From contig NZ_JAJDNQ010000143.1 of assembly GCF_022340605.1 (NCBI RefSeq), forward strand, positions 1 through 37,290: a stretch of DNA of 37,290 bases, given 5' to 3'. Shown here one piece after another: positions 27,220 through 34,690 of the stretch. Origin of the DNA: Thiohalocapsa sp. GTDB taxonomy: Bacteria > Pseudomonadota > Gammaproteobacteria > Chromatiales > Chromatiaceae. Numbering within the stretch: position 1 is the stretch's first letter; the number at the start of each line of letters is the position of its first letter. The notes under the pieces are model-generated. The model saw nothing but the letters and a program-made list of their open reading frames with translations. It was not told the origin of the DNA and ran no database searches. The translations under genes were made by a program, and so were the position numbers.

Positions 27220-27310
27220 CGGGTTGTCCAGGGTGTGAAGGCGTTGTAGACGGTCACGCCGATTACCAGCACGTCCGCGGCCACCAGCTTGGCCACCAGC
27301 GCGTGCGACT
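27217..27310 (-). pseudogene. Remnant of a flavodoxin-fold NADH:FMN azoreductase (AzoR-like)
   Basis: On the minus strand the frame just upstream of the GST-type gene reads SHALVAKLVAADVLVIGVTV then YNAFTPW, closed by TGA overlapping the next ATG. This matches the conserved strand/loop of AzoR (SDxLIAELxAADVLVIGxPMYNF). A TAG codon precedes it in frame, so only about 27 residues survive. I could not find the rest of the protein in other frames. The match is by eye and short. Confidence 0.45.
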
Positions 27311-27535
27311 ACACCGAATACCTTCACAGTATCTACGGCCGTCCGGCCGCTCTTTCCAGGATGACGGCCGCTACCGGCTGTGCAGCATGAAATCCCGGCC
27401 GGCAGTTGGGGTTTTTGCGACACAGTTGGCCGTCGCGCGACCACAACCGGTGCTTGAATCTGACAACAGCGGCCACGGACGACGACCGCAGCCGCTGCAC
27501 GCACGGCCAGAGACACAACGCCGGAGACGAACAAG
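27220..27535. other. 316-bp gap between divergent genes
   Basis: Apart from the azoreductase-like fragment next to the reductase gene, I see no gene or repeat. It must hold the promoters of the divergent reductase and PEP-CTERM-like genes; no confident promoter motif was found. Confidence 0.5.
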
Positions 27536-28192
27536 ATGCACAGACAACACCGTTCCCTGCTCCTCGCCGCTGCCATCATCGGAGTCGCCCCTGGCGCGCA
27601 GGCCACGCTGATGGAGTACACGGACAAGGGGAGCTTTCTCGCGGCCGTGGAGGCCGACTACTACCTCGAGGACTTTCAGGGGCTGACCCCCGACGATTCC
27701 CCCGCAAGCCTCACCCTCGGGCCGGTCAACGGCTACGGCTATTCGGCCCAGGCGTCATCCGGCGCCCTGTACTTCAGCGGCGATGTGGGCAGCAGCGGCA
27801 ACACGGTTCTGTCCACCTCCAGCAATACCGCGTCCCTGGAGATCAGCTTCACTGGGGACGGCGTCACCGCGCTTGGTGGGTTCTTTTTTCCCACCGACAT
27901 CGACAGCGCTGCTCAGACCAGCGCGATGACACTTACCTTCAACGGCGACATCGACTTCAATACCAGCGACATCACCCTCAGCGACTTCTACGGCTTCACC
28001 AGCGACGTGCCCATCACCACGCTCAGCATCGACTACAGTACGTGCGGAAGCAGTTCCTGCTACCCGACCCTCGACGACTTCTACGTCGGCTCCGCGTCCA
28101 CGGCCGATGCCCCGGTGCCCACCACGGGCGCGCTGCTCGCGGCCGGACTGCTGGTGATGGGCGCGCGCCGCGACTTGCTCAGCGGCTGCTAG
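27536..28192 (+). CDS. Exported protein with PEP-CTERM-like sorting signal
   Basis: A 218-residue secreted protein. It has an N-terminal signal peptide (LLLAAAIIGVAPGAQA, cleavage near residue 23), a Ser/Thr/Gly/Asp-rich mature part of likely beta structure (ISFTGDGVTALGGFFFPTDI, ITLSDFYGFTSDVPITTLSI) and a C-terminal tail PVPTTGALLAAGLLVMGARR. That tail has the architecture of the PEP-CTERM signal (VPxP, hydrophobic helix, basic end), but with PTT in place of PEP. Such proteins are normally processed by exosortase and associated with exopolysaccharide. Neither exosortase nor polysaccharide genes are in the window. Two Cys (CGSSSC) could make a disulfide. GGAG lies 13 bp before the ATG. The stop TAG lies in the CTAG of repeat copy E. 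Confidence 0.78.
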   Translation: MHRQHRSLLLAAAIIGVAPGAQATLMEYTDKGSFLAAVEADYYLEDFQGLTPDDSPASLTLGPVNGYGYSAQASSGALYFSGDVGSSGNTVLSTSSNTASLEISFTGDGVTALGGFFFPTDIDSAAQTSAMTLTFNGDIDFNTSDITLSDFYGFTSDVPITTLSIDYSTCGSSSCYPTLDDFYVGSASTADAPVPTTGALLAAGLLVMGARRDLLSGC

Positions 28193-28305
28193 TGCTTCGC
28201 TGCGGAAATTTCGAGACCGAGCTCCCTCGTTGTCGTAGTCGTCATCGAATAGCTACACGGTTGAGAGCACGATTATGAATACGACAACGACAACGATCTG
28301 AGAGA
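28189..28305 (+). repeat. Dispersed GTCGTN repeat, copy E (CTTCGCTGCGG subtype)
   Basis: Starts CTAGTGCTTCGCTGCGGAAA on the stop codon of the PEP-CTERM-like gene. Then come TCGTTGTCGTAGTCGTCATC, the core GAATAGCTACACGGTTGAGA, and a short ACGACAACGACAACG run. The same start is found in copy F, and the core ATCGAAT...CGGTTGAGA in copies B and F, so E and F define a second subtype of the family. Confidence 0.8.
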
Positions 28306-28518
28306 GGGTCTTGGGACTTGCGCGCTGTTGTAGTACGCATCTCTCGCCTGCGCCACCTTTAGTAGCAGGAACTTGACCCAGGCGTAGTCGCCGAAGCAGC
28401 GGATGCGCCGCGCTGATCCGCCCCCCACGTGCTCGGCGAGCTCTCGCGCCCTGGTGGCGGTCCATCATTCCTGCACGCTTCGCGGGCACAATGGCGGCAT
28501 TGCGGCCGGTAGCCTGTC
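28193..28518. other. 326-bp gap before the sensor kinase gene
   Basis: Copy E takes the first third. The remainder (about 28306-28518) must hold the promoter of the baeS/baeR-like pair; no convincing motif or further repeat was found. Short open frames here have no family resemblance. Confidence 0.5.
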
Positions 28519-30138
28519 ATGCACCTGTCCCTGCGCGCCAAATTGTTCCTGACGCTGCTCTGCGTCAGCCTGGTGACCGTCGTCGTCACCCAGGGCTTCG
28601 TGCGCTGGTCGTTCGTACGGGGGCTGGAGGCGGCGGCGGCGGAGCGGCAGGCGCAGCGGCTCGACATCATCGCCGAGCGGCTGGTGGCCATCCACCGGCG
28701 CGATGGCGGCTGGGAGGGGCTCGCCGCGGACAGGCGGCTCTGGGTGCATGCGCTGTTCGGGGCGAGGGCCGAACAAGGGCGCGGCCGCCGCTGGGCCGGC
28801 TTCGACCTCGACGACGAGCGCGTGCACATGGGGCCAGGCAGCCGCGGCGGGCCGCCCTGGGCGCGTTGGCCGCTGCACGAGCAGGCCGGCGACACGCCAG
28901 CGGAATCCGGCGTCTGGCCGCCGCACCGTGCGGTGGAGCGGATTCAAAGCGGTGAGCCACCGCGCCCGCTGGAGCTCCGGCTGATGCTGCTGGACGCGGA
29001 CGGACGCATCATCTATGGCCGCGAAGACCTGCTCGCCAACGCCAAGCGCCAGCCGCTGCGCGATGGTGACGAGGTCATCGGCACCCTGGCGCTGCTGCCA
29101 GGTCCGTCCATCACCGAGCTCACGGACCTGCGCTTTCGCCAGCGCCAGACGCTGGCGCTGTGGGTTATTGCACTGGGCGTGTCGCTGCTGGCGGCGCTGC
29201 TGGCCTTCCCACTCTCCAAGCGTCTGACCCGGCCGGTGGCAGCCTTTCAGCGCACCATGCGCCGACTCGCCGCCGGCGACTACGCCGCGCGGGTGCGGGT
29301 ACAGGGACGCGACGAGTTGGGCCGCCTCGGCCGCGACCTGAACGCCCTGGCACAGGCGCTGGCACAGACCGAGCAGGCTCGCCGGCAGTGGGTGGCGGAC
29401 ATCTCCCACGAGCTGCGCACACCGCTGTCGCTGCTGCGCGCCGAGATGGAGGCCATGCAGGACGGCGTGCGTCCACTGGACCAGACCGCCCTCAGGAGCC
29501 TGCACGCCGACGCGCTGCGGCTCGGGCGGCTCATCGACGATCTCTACGAGCTGTCCATGACCGACCTGGGCGCGCTCAGTTACCGCAAGGCGCCCGTGGA
29601 CCTCTACGAGTTGCTGGCGGCCGAGCTCGACGCCTTTCGCGAGCGCTTCGCCAGCGCCGGACTCCGCCTGCGGCTGGAGCCGGCCGCCACGGCGGACGAT
29701 TGGACGCTGGACGGTGATGCCCAGCGCCTGTCGCAACTGTTCCGCAACCTGCTGCGCAACAGCCTCGCCTATACCGACGCCGGCGGCGAGCTGCGGGTGA
29801 GCCTGGAGCGACGGGGTCGCCACCTGCAAATCGACTTCGACGACACCGCCCCCGGCGTGCCGGAGACGGCGCTGCCGCACCTATTCGAGCGGCTGTACCG
29901 CGTCGAGGCGTCGCGCAGCCGTGCGACCGGTGGTGCTGGGCTCGGGCTCGCCATCGCGCACAACATCGTCGCGGCCCATGGCGGCGAGATCCACGCGACG
30001 GCGTCCCCTCTCGGCGGGCTGCGGCTGCGCATCGGGCTGCCCATGGCTGCGGACTCACCGGCGAGCAGCGCACGACCGCACGGCACAACGCCAAGCCCCA
30101 ACGATGAGCCCAACACACCGCGAGGCACCGGAGCATGA
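28519..30138 (+). CDS. Envelope-stress sensor histidine kinase, BaeS-like
   Basis: A 539-residue inner-membrane kinase. Segments in order: TM1 (about 7-27), a periplasmic sensor region of about 180 residues rich in Arg/Trp/His, TM2 (about 212-233), HAMP (SKRLTRPVAAFQRTMRRLAA) and the HisKA domain with phospho-acceptor H297 in WVADISHELRTPLSLLRAEM. The HATPase domain follows, with N-box LLRNSLAYTDAGG, then DDTAPGVPE, LFERLYRVEASRSRATGGAG and LGLAIAHNIVAAHGGEI. A hydrophilic, disordered tail follows. Its stop overlaps the response-regulator start (ATGA). The partner is strongly BaeR-like and a Spy-like gene follows. This suggests sensing of envelope damage or toxic compounds, but the stimulus is inference. 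Confidence 0.88.
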   Translation: MHLSLRAKLFLTLLCVSLVTVVVTQGFVRWSFVRGLEAAAAERQAQRLDIIAERLVAIHRRDGGWEGLAADRRLWVHALFGARAEQGRGRRWAGFDLDDERVHMGPGSRGGPPWARWPLHEQAGDTPAESGVWPPHRAVERIQSGEPPRPLELRLMLLDADGRIIYGREDLLANAKRQPLRDGDEVIGTLALLPGPSITELTDLRFRQRQTLALWVIALGVSLLAALLAFPLSKRLTRPVAAFQRTMRRLAAGDYAARVRVQGRDELGRLGRDLNALAQALAQTEQARRQWVADISHELRTPLSLLRAEMEAMQDGVRPLDQTALRSLHADALRLGRLIDDLYELSMTDLGALSYRKAPVDLYELLAAELDAFRERFASAGLRLRLEPAATADDWTLDGDAQRLSQLFRNLLRNSLAYTDAGGELRVSLERRGRHLQIDFDDTAPGVPETALPHLFERLYRVEASRSRATGGAGLGLAIAHNIVAAHGGEIHATASPLGGLRLRIGLPMAADSPASSARPHGTTPSPNDEPNTPRGTGA

Positions 30139-30824
30139 GCGAGCAGATCCTGATCGTCGAGGACGAGACCCGACTGGCCGCGCTGCTGGCCGATTACCTG
30201 AAGGCCGCCGGCTACCGCACGCACTGCCTCGCGGAGGGCAACGGCGCGGTGGAGTGGGTGCGCGAGCACGAGCCGGCCCTGGTGCTGCTGGACCTGATGT
30301 TGCCTGGCACCGACGGACTCGACATTTGCCGTCGGGTACGCGGCTTCTCGCAGGTGCCGATCATCATGACCACCGCCCGGGTGGAGGAGATCGACCGCCT
30401 GCTGGGGCTGGAGCTCGGCGCGGACGATTACGTGTGCAAGCCCTACAGCCCGCGCGAGGTGGTCGCGCGGGTTAGGGCGGTACTCCGGCGCACGCGCGCG
30501 GAGCAGGTCCGATCCGCGGTGACGGCCGGCCCGCTGGCGCTCGACGACGATCGGCTGCGGGTGCGCACCGCGAGCGGCGAGATCCAGCTCACCGCCGTCG
30601 AGTACGCCCTGCTCAAGGCGCTGGTGGGCACGCCGGGCAAGATCTTCTCCCGCGCCCGGCTGATGGACCGCATCTACGACGACCACCGCGTGGTCTCGGA
30701 CCGCACCATCGACAGCCACGTCAAGAAGCTGCGCCGGCGGCTCACCGAGATCCTGCCGCCGGATCGGGAGCTGATCCACTCGGTGTATGGCGTGGGTTAT
30801 CGCTACGAGGACATGGAGGGGTAG
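30135..30824 (+). CDS. OmpR-type response regulator, BaeR-like
   Basis: A 229-residue DNA-binding regulator. The receiver domain has the acidic pocket (VEDE), phospho-acceptor D53 in LVLLDLMLPGTDGLDICRRV, the Thr/Ala switch (MTTARVEEIDRLLGLELGAD) and the Lys in DYVCKPYSPREVVARVRAVL. The winged helix carries AVEYALLKALVGTPGKIFSR and VVSDRTIDSHVKKLRRRLTE. The stretch EEIDRLLGLELGADDYVCKP and the DRTIDSH region are almost identical to E. coli BaeR. It is translationally coupled to the kinase gene (ATGA). In E. coli, BaeR activates spy and drug-efflux genes; the Spy-like gene downstream makes it the obvious target here. Confidence 0.9.
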   Translation: MSEQILIVEDETRLAALLADYLKAAGYRTHCLAEGNGAVEWVREHEPALVLLDLMLPGTDGLDICRRVRGFSQVPIIMTTARVEEIDRLLGLELGADDYVCKPYSPREVVARVRAVLRRTRAEQVRSAVTAGPLALDDDRLRVRTASGEIQLTAVEYALLKALVGTPGKIFSRARLMDRIYDDHRVVSDRTIDSHVKKLRRRLTEILPPDRELIHSVYGVGYRYEDMEG

Positions 30825-30871
30825 CCGGCGCGCCTGCGGGTGCATTGCGGGATGCCCGCGCGGCGGCATCC

Positions 30872-30891
30872 CGGCGGGGACGCCGCTCCCA
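30872..30891. repeat. REP-like half-element GGCGGGGACGCCGCTCCCA
   Basis: CGGCGGGGACGCCGCTCCCA matches one arm of the REP-like pair at 32506-32568. A single arm is found here, in the 215-bp gap between the response regulator and the Spy-like gene. Confidence 0.7.
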
Positions 30892-31039
30892 AGGCGCAAC
30901 CGTTGCACGATCCTTGCGCGGTGCGTCCGCGGCCAATGCCCAATCCGGGCCTAGTCTGGAACCTGCGGTCGGGACGTCGAGCCGACGCCCGCCCGCCGAT
31001 TGATAGCAACGCTCCATACAATTCAACGGGAGACCAACC

Positions 31040-31579
31040 ATGTTCCAGACCAAGCCCCCCGTCGCTGCCGCCCTGGCGCTTGCGCTGGCCACCGCCACCG
31101 GCGGTGTGCTCGCCAACCCCCACCGCAACCATCCGTACGCCGCCGACCGCGTGGACGCACGCGTTGAGCGCATGACCGAGCAGCTCGATCTCTCTGCGGA
31201 CCAGCAGCAGGAGATTCGCGCCATGCTCGATGCACACCAGAAGGCCGAGGCGCAGGCGCGGGCGGAGCTGCGCCAGCGCATCGACGCGGTGCTGACGGAC
31301 GAGCAACGGCAACGTCGCGACGAGCAACGCCAGGCGCGCGCGGAGCGCCGGCTGGACCGCCTGGCGGACCGGCTCGACCTGAGCGATACCCAGCGTGAGG
31401 AGGTGGCGGCGATCTTCGCGCAGAAGCGCAAGAACCCCCAAATGACGCGCTCGGAGGTGCGTAACGCACTGGCGGGCGTGCTGACAGAAGAGCAGATCGC
31501 CCGGCTGGATGCGCTGCGCGATCGCCACCAATCGGCCCGGCATGGCGGCCGCGGCGGCGACTTTCCGGATCGTCGCTGA
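31040..31579 (+). CDS. Spy/CpxP-like periplasmic chaperone (LTXXQ family)
   Basis: A 179-residue exported protein: signal peptide ending at GGVLANP (about residue 26), then a highly charged helical body with LTxxQ-like repeats (LDLSADQQQEIRAML, VLTDEQRQRRD, LDLSDTQREEVAAI, VLTEEQIARLDALR). Such proteins act as ATP-independent chaperones (Spy) or as the CpxP signalling inhibitor. The tail is Arg/His/Gly-rich (RHGGRGGDFPDRR). GGGAG lies 8 bp before the ATG. The position behind a BaeSR-like pair, as a probable regulon member, supports Spy, though Cys and fine motifs cannot separate Spy from CpxP. Confidence 0.82.
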   Translation: MFQTKPPVAAALALALATATGGVLANPHRNHPYAADRVDARVERMTEQLDLSADQQQEIRAMLDAHQKAEAQARAELRQRIDAVLTDEQRQRRDEQRQARAERRLDRLADRLDLSDTQREEVAAIFAQKRKNPQMTRSEVRNALAGVLTEEQIARLDALRDRHQSARHGGRGGDFPDRR

Positions 31580-31683
31580 GTCAGCGGTTGCCGCGGCGGG
31601 CAGTCGGTTGCGCCCTCCCCGCCGCGAGCGGCCTGCCCCCGGCCGGCGCTGGCGGGGGCAGGGGCGAGACCGGCAATCTCAAT

Positions 31684-32250
31684 CTATGTGCCTGATGCTG
31701 CGGCGATCCCCGTCTTCTTCGAGACGAACAGCTTGCCACGGATGACGAGCGAGACCGCCACGGCGGCCACCGCCACGATCCCCACCACCATCAGCAGCAT
31801 CGCGTTGTCGTCCAGCCAGGCCATACCAACGGCACTGAGCAGCAGGAAGATCCCGAACAAGGACATCTTCCAGTCCAGGTAGATCCCCGAGAGCACCGCG
31901 GCCAGGCCCACGAGATAGATGATCACGAAGCTGTCCTGCTCGTCGTTCAGGAAGTCCTGCACGTCGTGGGCATACAGCAGCTTGATGACGATGATCAGCG
32001 CTCCCCAGTGCAGCACCTGCCGCGCGAGATACATCCAGCGCGGATCGCCAGAGGCGCCCGACCAGCGCCAGCCGCCGAGGATGGACACCAACGCCACCAG
32101 CGGGATGAACATCTGCCAATAGAAACTGGTATTGGCCGCATCGTGGGCCGTCATGGCCACCAGCCCGAAAGCGGCGACATAGAGCACCAGATACGGCAGG
32201 TTGTACAACAGGAAATGCTTGCGCTCGAGTTGTTGTGCGGTCGCGGACAC
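31684..32250 (-). CDS. Membrane protein of unknown function
   Basis: I do not recognise a family. The 188-residue protein has a short hydrophilic start (MSATAQQLERKHFLLY) and about five or six hydrophobic segments: YLVLYVAAFGLVAMTA; MFIPLVALVSILGGW; LHWGALIIVIKLLYA; FVIIYLVGLAAVLSGIYL; LFGIFLLLSAVGMAWL; and LLMVVGIVAVAAVAVSLVI. It closes with a short basic end (RGKLFVSKKTG). Acidic loops, such as DVQDFLNDEQDSF, face the aqueous side. No signature for a transporter or enzyme is seen. It is convergent with the Spy-like gene and lies about 400 bp downstream of gpgS on the same strand. The start ATG is at 32250. Confidence 0.75.
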   Translation of the reverse strand: MSATAQQLERKHFLLYNLPYLVLYVAAFGLVAMTAHDAANTSFYWQMFIPLVALVSILGGWRWSGASGDPRWMYLARQVLHWGALIIVIKLLYAHDVQDFLNDEQDSFVIIYLVGLAAVLSGIYLDWKMSLFGIFLLLSAVGMAWLDDNAMLLMVVGIVAVAAVAVSLVIRGKLFVSKKTGIAAASGT

Positions 32251-32655
32251 GGCGGACTTTCCTCCGGACTTGCAGGACTCTGGGTTGACGAAGGGTCATG
32301 CGCTTGTCAACCGCCGGCCCGCGAGCGGGCTGCGGCGCGTTGGCCCTCGGCGGCACAGCATACCCGCGCCGTCCGCTGCATGACAGAGAAAGCTTCCACA
32401 ACTTGGGGTTATGTCGCGGCATGCGCTGTCCGGACAGCGCACGCCGCCATACGCCCGGCCGATCGGGTGTCGACGCCGCGGCCTTGATTGTCAGTCCGTC
32501 CACCGCCGTGGGAGCGCCGTCCTCGGCGCGATCGGCATTCGGTCGCGGCGGGGACGCCGCTCCCACGGGGCCGCTGCACTGGACGGAGCCACGCTCAAGT
32601 CCGATGCTGCGGCGCCCGAAGCGGTGCCGGCATGCCGGGGAGCCGGCGCGTCGGG
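32251..32655. other. 405-bp gap downstream of gpgS
   Basis: Contains the paired GTGGGAGCG inverted repeat (32506-32568) and otherwise nothing I can identify. The promoter of the unknown membrane protein should lie in it. Confidence 0.5.
32506..32568. repeat. REP-like inverted repeat pair (GTGGGAGCGGCGTC type)
   Basis: The left arm CCGTGGGAGCGCCGTCCTCG continues to 32531, and the right arm (about 32543-32568) ends in GGGACGCCGCTCCCACGG. They match with a few mismatches over about 26 bp around a short loop. The GTGGGAGCGGC motif is widespread as an extragenic palindrome in gammaproteobacteria. It sits just after gpgS, where it might stabilise or terminate the transcript. Confidence 0.8.
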
Positions 32656-33930
32656 CTACGCCTGCTCGCCCGCGTTGTCCTGTTCCACCGCCTCCAGCAG
32701 CCGGTCGTAGATCTCCGGGAAGGTGTACGCAACGCGGTTCCAGGACGGGATCAACTTGGCCTCCTGCGGGCCCTTGCTCTGCATCCAGGCGTCCCACAGG
32801 AAGCCACGGAAATGGCTCGCGGCCGACTCCTCTTCATAGAGGTCGAAGTGCAGGTCGTTCACGTCCGCGTCATAGCTGTACTTGCGGATGTACTTGAGCG
32901 CATTCTGGTAGTAGGTGTGCAGCAGCATGTCGACATAGGAGTCGTCCAGCGGCACGCCGTGGGAGCGCATGTACGTCAGATAGAACTTGGCGATGTCCAC
33001 CACCATGCGGTGCAGGCCCTTGTTGGTATCGTCCGGCGAGAGCTCCTGGTGCTTGTGCTCGTAGTTGGGCGCCAAGTCGACCTGCGCCACCTGCCGGCGC
33101 GTAAGCTGGTCGTACACCTGCGATAACGTGGCCACCTCCAGCCCCCAGTCGTAAGCGATGTTGAGCCCGCGGGCGAGGTCCGAGGTGAAGCAGAACTCCC
33201 CTGCCAGCGCGTACTTGAAGCTGCGGTGATACTCGAAAAAGCGCTGCAGCTCCGGCAGGCCGTGCTGACACATCAGCGTTGAGAGGGTATCGACGAACGG
33301 CGTGACGAAAAGCCGCGTCACCCGCCCCTTCATGGAGCGCTCGGTGGGCGAGATGCGCGCGTAGTAGCCCTTGCAGAACTGGAAGTCGTTGTTGGGATTC
33401 GCCACCGGCTCGATGAGGCGTCCGAGCATGATGCGGCTGTAGGTGACGATGTCGCAGTCGTGCAGCGCGATGATATTGGCCTGGTCGCGGGCAAACAGAT
33501 AGCCCAGCGTCACCCACACCGACTGGCCCTTGCCCTGCTCGCCGGTGGGAATCCCGCGCGCGGCCATCTGCGCGAGCAGGTCCTGGATGCGCGGCCCGTC
33601 GATCCAGACGACACGCACGTCGCAATGCTGGGAGGCGAGCCGCCCGAAGTAGCGCCGCGCCTCGCTGAACTGCGCCTCCTCGGGCGCGCCGCCGAGCGCA
33701 ACCACAATGCTCTTGAGATAACGCACCTCGGCGATGCGCTCGATGATGCGGTCCAACACGCCGGCATTGCTCATCTCGCTGAAGAGCGAAGGTAGCAGCA
33801 GGCTGATGTGCTCGTGCCGGGCGTGGTGCTCCAGCCTGCGCTCGAGGTTGCTGAGATAGTTCCCTTTGTCGAACGCCTCGTAGAGGGCGTGTAACGTCGT
33901 GATCTGCGGTTCCTGGTGGAAATCGGCCAT
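32656..33930 (-). CDS. gpgS: Glucosyl-3-phosphoglycerate synthase (GpgS-like, GT81)
   Basis: By family, it transfers glucose from an NDP-glucose to 3-phosphoglycerate, giving glucosyl-3-phosphoglycerate, the precursor of the compatible solute glucosylglycerate. The 424-residue cytoplasmic protein has a GT-A fold look: LKSIVVALGGAPEEAQFSEA, ARDQANIIALHDCDIVTYSR (HDCD would be the DXD-like metal site), NNDFQFCKGYYARISPTERS, KGRVTRLFVTPFVDTLSTLM and FCFTSDLARGLNIAYDWGLE. GAGGGG precedes the ATG at 33930. The expected partner phosphatase gene (gpgP) is not next to it. A mannosyl- or other sugar-phosphoglycerate synthase is the main alternative. It lies downstream of the ferritin-like gene on the same strand. 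Confidence 0.75.
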   Translation of the reverse strand: MADFHQEPQITTLHALYEAFDKGNYLSNLERRLEHHARHEHISLLLPSLFSEMSNAGVLDRIIERIAEVRYLKSIVVALGGAPEEAQFSEARRYFGRLASQHCDVRVVWIDGPRIQDLLAQMAARGIPTGEQGKGQSVWVTLGYLFARDQANIIALHDCDIVTYSRIMLGRLIEPVANPNNDFQFCKGYYARISPTERSMKGRVTRLFVTPFVDTLSTLMCQHGLPELQRFFEYHRSFKYALAGEFCFTSDLARGLNIAYDWGLEVATLSQVYDQLTRRQVAQVDLAPNYEHKHQELSPDDTNKGLHRMVVDIAKFYLTYMRSHGVPLDDSYVDMLLHTYYQNALKYIRKYSYDADVNDLHFDLYEEESAASHFRGFLWDAWMQSKGPQEAKLIPSWNRVAYTFPEIYDRLLEAVEQDNAGEQA

Positions 33931-34025
33931 GCTTCAACCCCTCAGGTCAGTGCCGCAAGGCAAGGTGCGGCATGCGCGCGCGGCACCGTCACGGGCGGCG
34001 CCGCGCCCCGAGTGCGCGCGCCGCA

Positions 34026-34313
34026 TCAGCTGTGCGCAATGGGCTTGCTGGTGAAGAGATAGTCCTTCAGCTCGCCATCGAATTTCGGATCCTTGCGGCG
34101 GATCCACTCCAGCACCATCGCCGCATGCTCCTTCTCCTCGTCGCGGTTGTGAGCCAGGATCGCCCGGAGCTCATCGTCCTTGCACGCATCCACGCGCTGG
34201 TTGTACCAGTCCACCGCTTCCAGCTCCTCCATCAGCGAAATGATGGCGCGGTGCATGTCACGGGTCTCGTCGGACAACTCGTCGATGGGCTCGTGGTAAC
34301 CCTCGTTTGCCAT
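34026..34313 (-). CDS. Encapsulated-ferritin-type protein without cargo tag
   Basis: The 95-residue protein is strikingly similar to EncFtn of Rhodospirillum rubrum: MHRAIISLMEELEAVDWYNQ, RVDA, and AILAHNRDEEKEHAAMVLEW. By alignment from memory, E30, E60 and H63 equal the ferroxidase ligands E32, E62 and H65 of that protein, so iron oxidation is likely intact. It stops at KPIAHS directly after the core; the C-terminal extension with the encapsulin-targeting peptide (around SLxIGSL) is absent. No encapsulin shell gene is in the window. GGAG stands about 9 bp before the ATG. gpgS follows after 95 bp. It may work free in the cytoplasm as an annular ferroxidase that cannot itself store iron. Confidence 0.85.
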   Translation of the reverse strand: MANEGYHEPIDELSDETRDMHRAIISLMEELEAVDWYNQRVDACKDDELRAILAHNRDEEKEHAAMVLEWIRRKDPKFDGELKDYLFTSKPIAHS

Positions 34314-34440
34314 GGTGTCAGTCTCCAGCGGTTACAAAAGGGTTCGGTCACGTGCGGCCTGCCGGGCCGAAGACACATCGACCGCCAGGGAAAAGGCCAC
34401 ACTTGCCGTGTGGACCCGGAGGGAAGCATGACAGAAATCG

Positions 34441-34549
34441 CTGCCGAGTTCCCGCGGGGTCTCAACCGCGCGGATATTCGATGACGACTCCGATGACGAC
34501 AACGACAACAAGGGCGCCCGGCCGCGGAATTTCCGCAGCGAAGCACTAG
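34441..34549 (-). repeat. Dispersed GTCGTN repeat, copy F (CTTCGCTGCGG subtype)
   Basis: On the minus strand it starts CTAGTGCTTCGCTGCGGAAA, as in copy E. It continues with TTGTTGTCGTTGTCGTCATC and the core ATCGAATATCCGCGCGGTTG, and seems to lack the CGACAA right run. It lies 140 bp after cydX and points the same way as that gene, but beyond the terminator hairpin, upstream of the ferritin-like gene. Confidence 0.78.
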
Positions 34550-34621
34550 CACCTCGGGACCGCCGCCCACGCGCCCCCGCCCTTCGGCGAGCAGAGCGCC
34601 GAGGCCTGCCTGCAAACGCAA

Positions 34622-34653
34622 AGCGCCGCAGGCGGCAAGCCGCCTGCGGCGCT
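34622..34653 (-). terminator. Rho-independent terminator of the cydABX operon
   Basis: AGCGCCGCAGGCGG (34622-34635) and CCGCCTGCGGCGCT (34640-34653) form a perfect 14-bp stem around a 4-nt loop. On the minus strand it starts 38 bp after the cydX stop and is followed by TTGCGTTTG, a T-enriched tail. Position, stem and tail all support a terminator. Confidence 0.88.
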
Positions 34654-34690
34654 GTGCATCGACGCCCGTCCCGGGGCGAAGATCGACGTG

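Larger units (their letters stand above)
34314..34690. other. 377-bp gap between cydX and the ferritin-like gene
   Basis: Holds repeat copy F (34441-34549) and the strong cydX terminator (34622-34653). The remainder up to the ferritin-like gene should contain that gene's promoter, which I could not pick out with confidence. Confidence 0.6.

Noticed and set aside
34026-34313. Complete encapsulin nanocompartment locus
   Set aside because: No HK97-fold encapsulin gene or targeting peptide is found in the window on either strand.
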